Origin: Carya illinoinensis
Lineage: Eukaryota; Streptophyta; Magnoliopsida; Fagales; Juglandaceae
Assembly (NCBI RefSeq): GCF_018687715.1
Contig: NC_056766.1
Span: forward strand, 9,475,501-9,539,500
Direction of reading: 5' to 3'
Length of the DNA: 64,000 bases
In this document: one piece after another, positions 63,340-64,000 of the stretch
How the letters are laid out: each line of letters opens with the position of its first letter
Numbering within the stretch: the first letter of the stretch is position 1
Notes under the pieces: model-generated
The model's input: only the letters and a program-made list of their open reading frames with translations
Databases searched by the model: none
Told to the model about the DNA's origin: nothing
Program-made: the position numbers and the translations under genes

Positions 63340-64000
63340 GCAACGTGATCAAGAAAAGAGCAAATATCCTTCACTGTTTTAGGAATAGGCAGTTAAGATA
63401 TTAATTCAATCTTGGCCCTATCAATCTCTATGATGCGTTCATAAAGTAAATGTCCAAGTACCAAACCACTAGTGACCATAAACTGACATTTCTCCCAATT
63501 CAGCAAAAATTCTTCTCCTTACATATTTTCAACACAACAGTAAGATTTTTTAAATAGACATAAAAATATTTACCAAATACAGAAAAATCATTCATAAAAA
63601 CCCCACACGTCATCAAGTATATAAAAAAAATACTCATCATACAACGCTAAAAAGTAGCTAGTGCATTACATAAACCAAATGACAATCTTCTAAATCCAAA
63701 AGTACCAAAGGGACAAGTGAATGTGGTCTTCTCTTGATCATCTGGTGTTATGAAAATTTGACAATAACTAGAAAAATCATCCAAAAAACCATAAAAAACA
63801 TTACCAACTACTTTTTCGAAAATTTGATTTAGGAAAGGTAATGGGGAGTGATCTTTTCGATTGACCAAATTCAACTTTTAGTAGTCAATACACATTCTCC
63901 AGTCTGTTACCTTCCTAGTCGGGATCAATTCACCATTAGTACTTTCAATAACAGTTAAACCAGATTTTTTTTGGACTACTTGTGTCAGACTTACCCACTT
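63340..64000 (-). pseudogene. Athila-type reverse transcriptase remnant, continues beyond the window
   Basis: Minus-strand reading shows TTFTCPFGTFGFRRLSFGLCNA (partly quoted), then FMNDFSVFG where the catalytic DD should be, LNWEKCQFMV, LGHLL, AKIELIS and ICSFLDHVA, i.e. RT palm and thumb in the correct order. A TAA occurs near 63,395 after AKIELIS. It is collinear with the RNase H remnant at 61.2 kb once the 2.1-kb insert is left out. The 5' part lies outside the window. Confidence 0.85.

Overview
The window is nuclear DNA from a flowering plant, most likely a woody eudicot. The evidence is a 25-exon kinesin gene with plant-type introns, a two-exon SPRY gene, and several plant transposon families (CACTA, hAT, LINE, chromovirus and Athila-type Ty3/gypsy). 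Many AT-rich foldback MITE pieces sharing ends like GTTTGGATGTTGAGATG and tails of CATCTCATCTC type resemble repeats I associate with walnut and pecan relatives (Juglandaceae), but that taxonomic guess is weak.

Layout. 1-13.3 kb: a complete minus-strand kinesin-4 gene (FRA1/KIN-4A type), with a coding sequence from 12,963 down to 184 whose 25 exons sum to 1,040 codons plus stop. Its introns hold several MITEs, and one intron uses a GC donor. 13.3-24.5 kb: AT-rich intergenic DNA with MITE remnants, simple repeats and two local tandem duplications; I recognise no gene there. 24.6-26.45 kb: a minus-strand two-exon gene for an N-terminally membrane-anchored SPRY protein of 471 residues. 27,372-36,392: a 9,021-bp CACTA (En/Spm) transposon with matching ends and a perfect AAG target duplication. 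It carries a decayed minus-strand transposase (transposase-associated domain, Transposase_21, DUF4218, DUF4216), a minus-strand Transposase_24-type gene, and a divergent plus-strand gene of the 'putative plant transposon protein' type with its own TATA box and spliced leader. 38,646-39,714: a 1,069-bp non-autonomous hAT element with an 8-bp TSD. About 39.8-45.46 kb: a decayed L1-type LINE. 45,820-48,011: a solo LTR. 48,420-57,671: a full-length Tekay/Del-type chromovirus of the same family. 57.7-64 kb: a minus-strand Athila-type Ty3/gypsy relic split by a 2.1-kb LTR-like insertion.

How the parts relate. The two host genes look complete. Almost everything to the right of 27.3 kb is layered transposon DNA. 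The chromovirus keeps one reading frame from Gag to the chromodomain, broken by three nonsense codons; the Athila relic has Asp-to-Asn changes at catalytic sites of both reverse transcriptase and integrase. The observations most worth following are: the CACTA element's extra divergent gene, whose promoter abuts a copy of the element's own subterminal palindrome; a 99-nt, frame-neutral intron-like insert at the chromovirus gag-protease junction; and paired perfect hairpins conserved in all three chromovirus LTR copies. No computation or database search was run; family names rest on recognising motifs.
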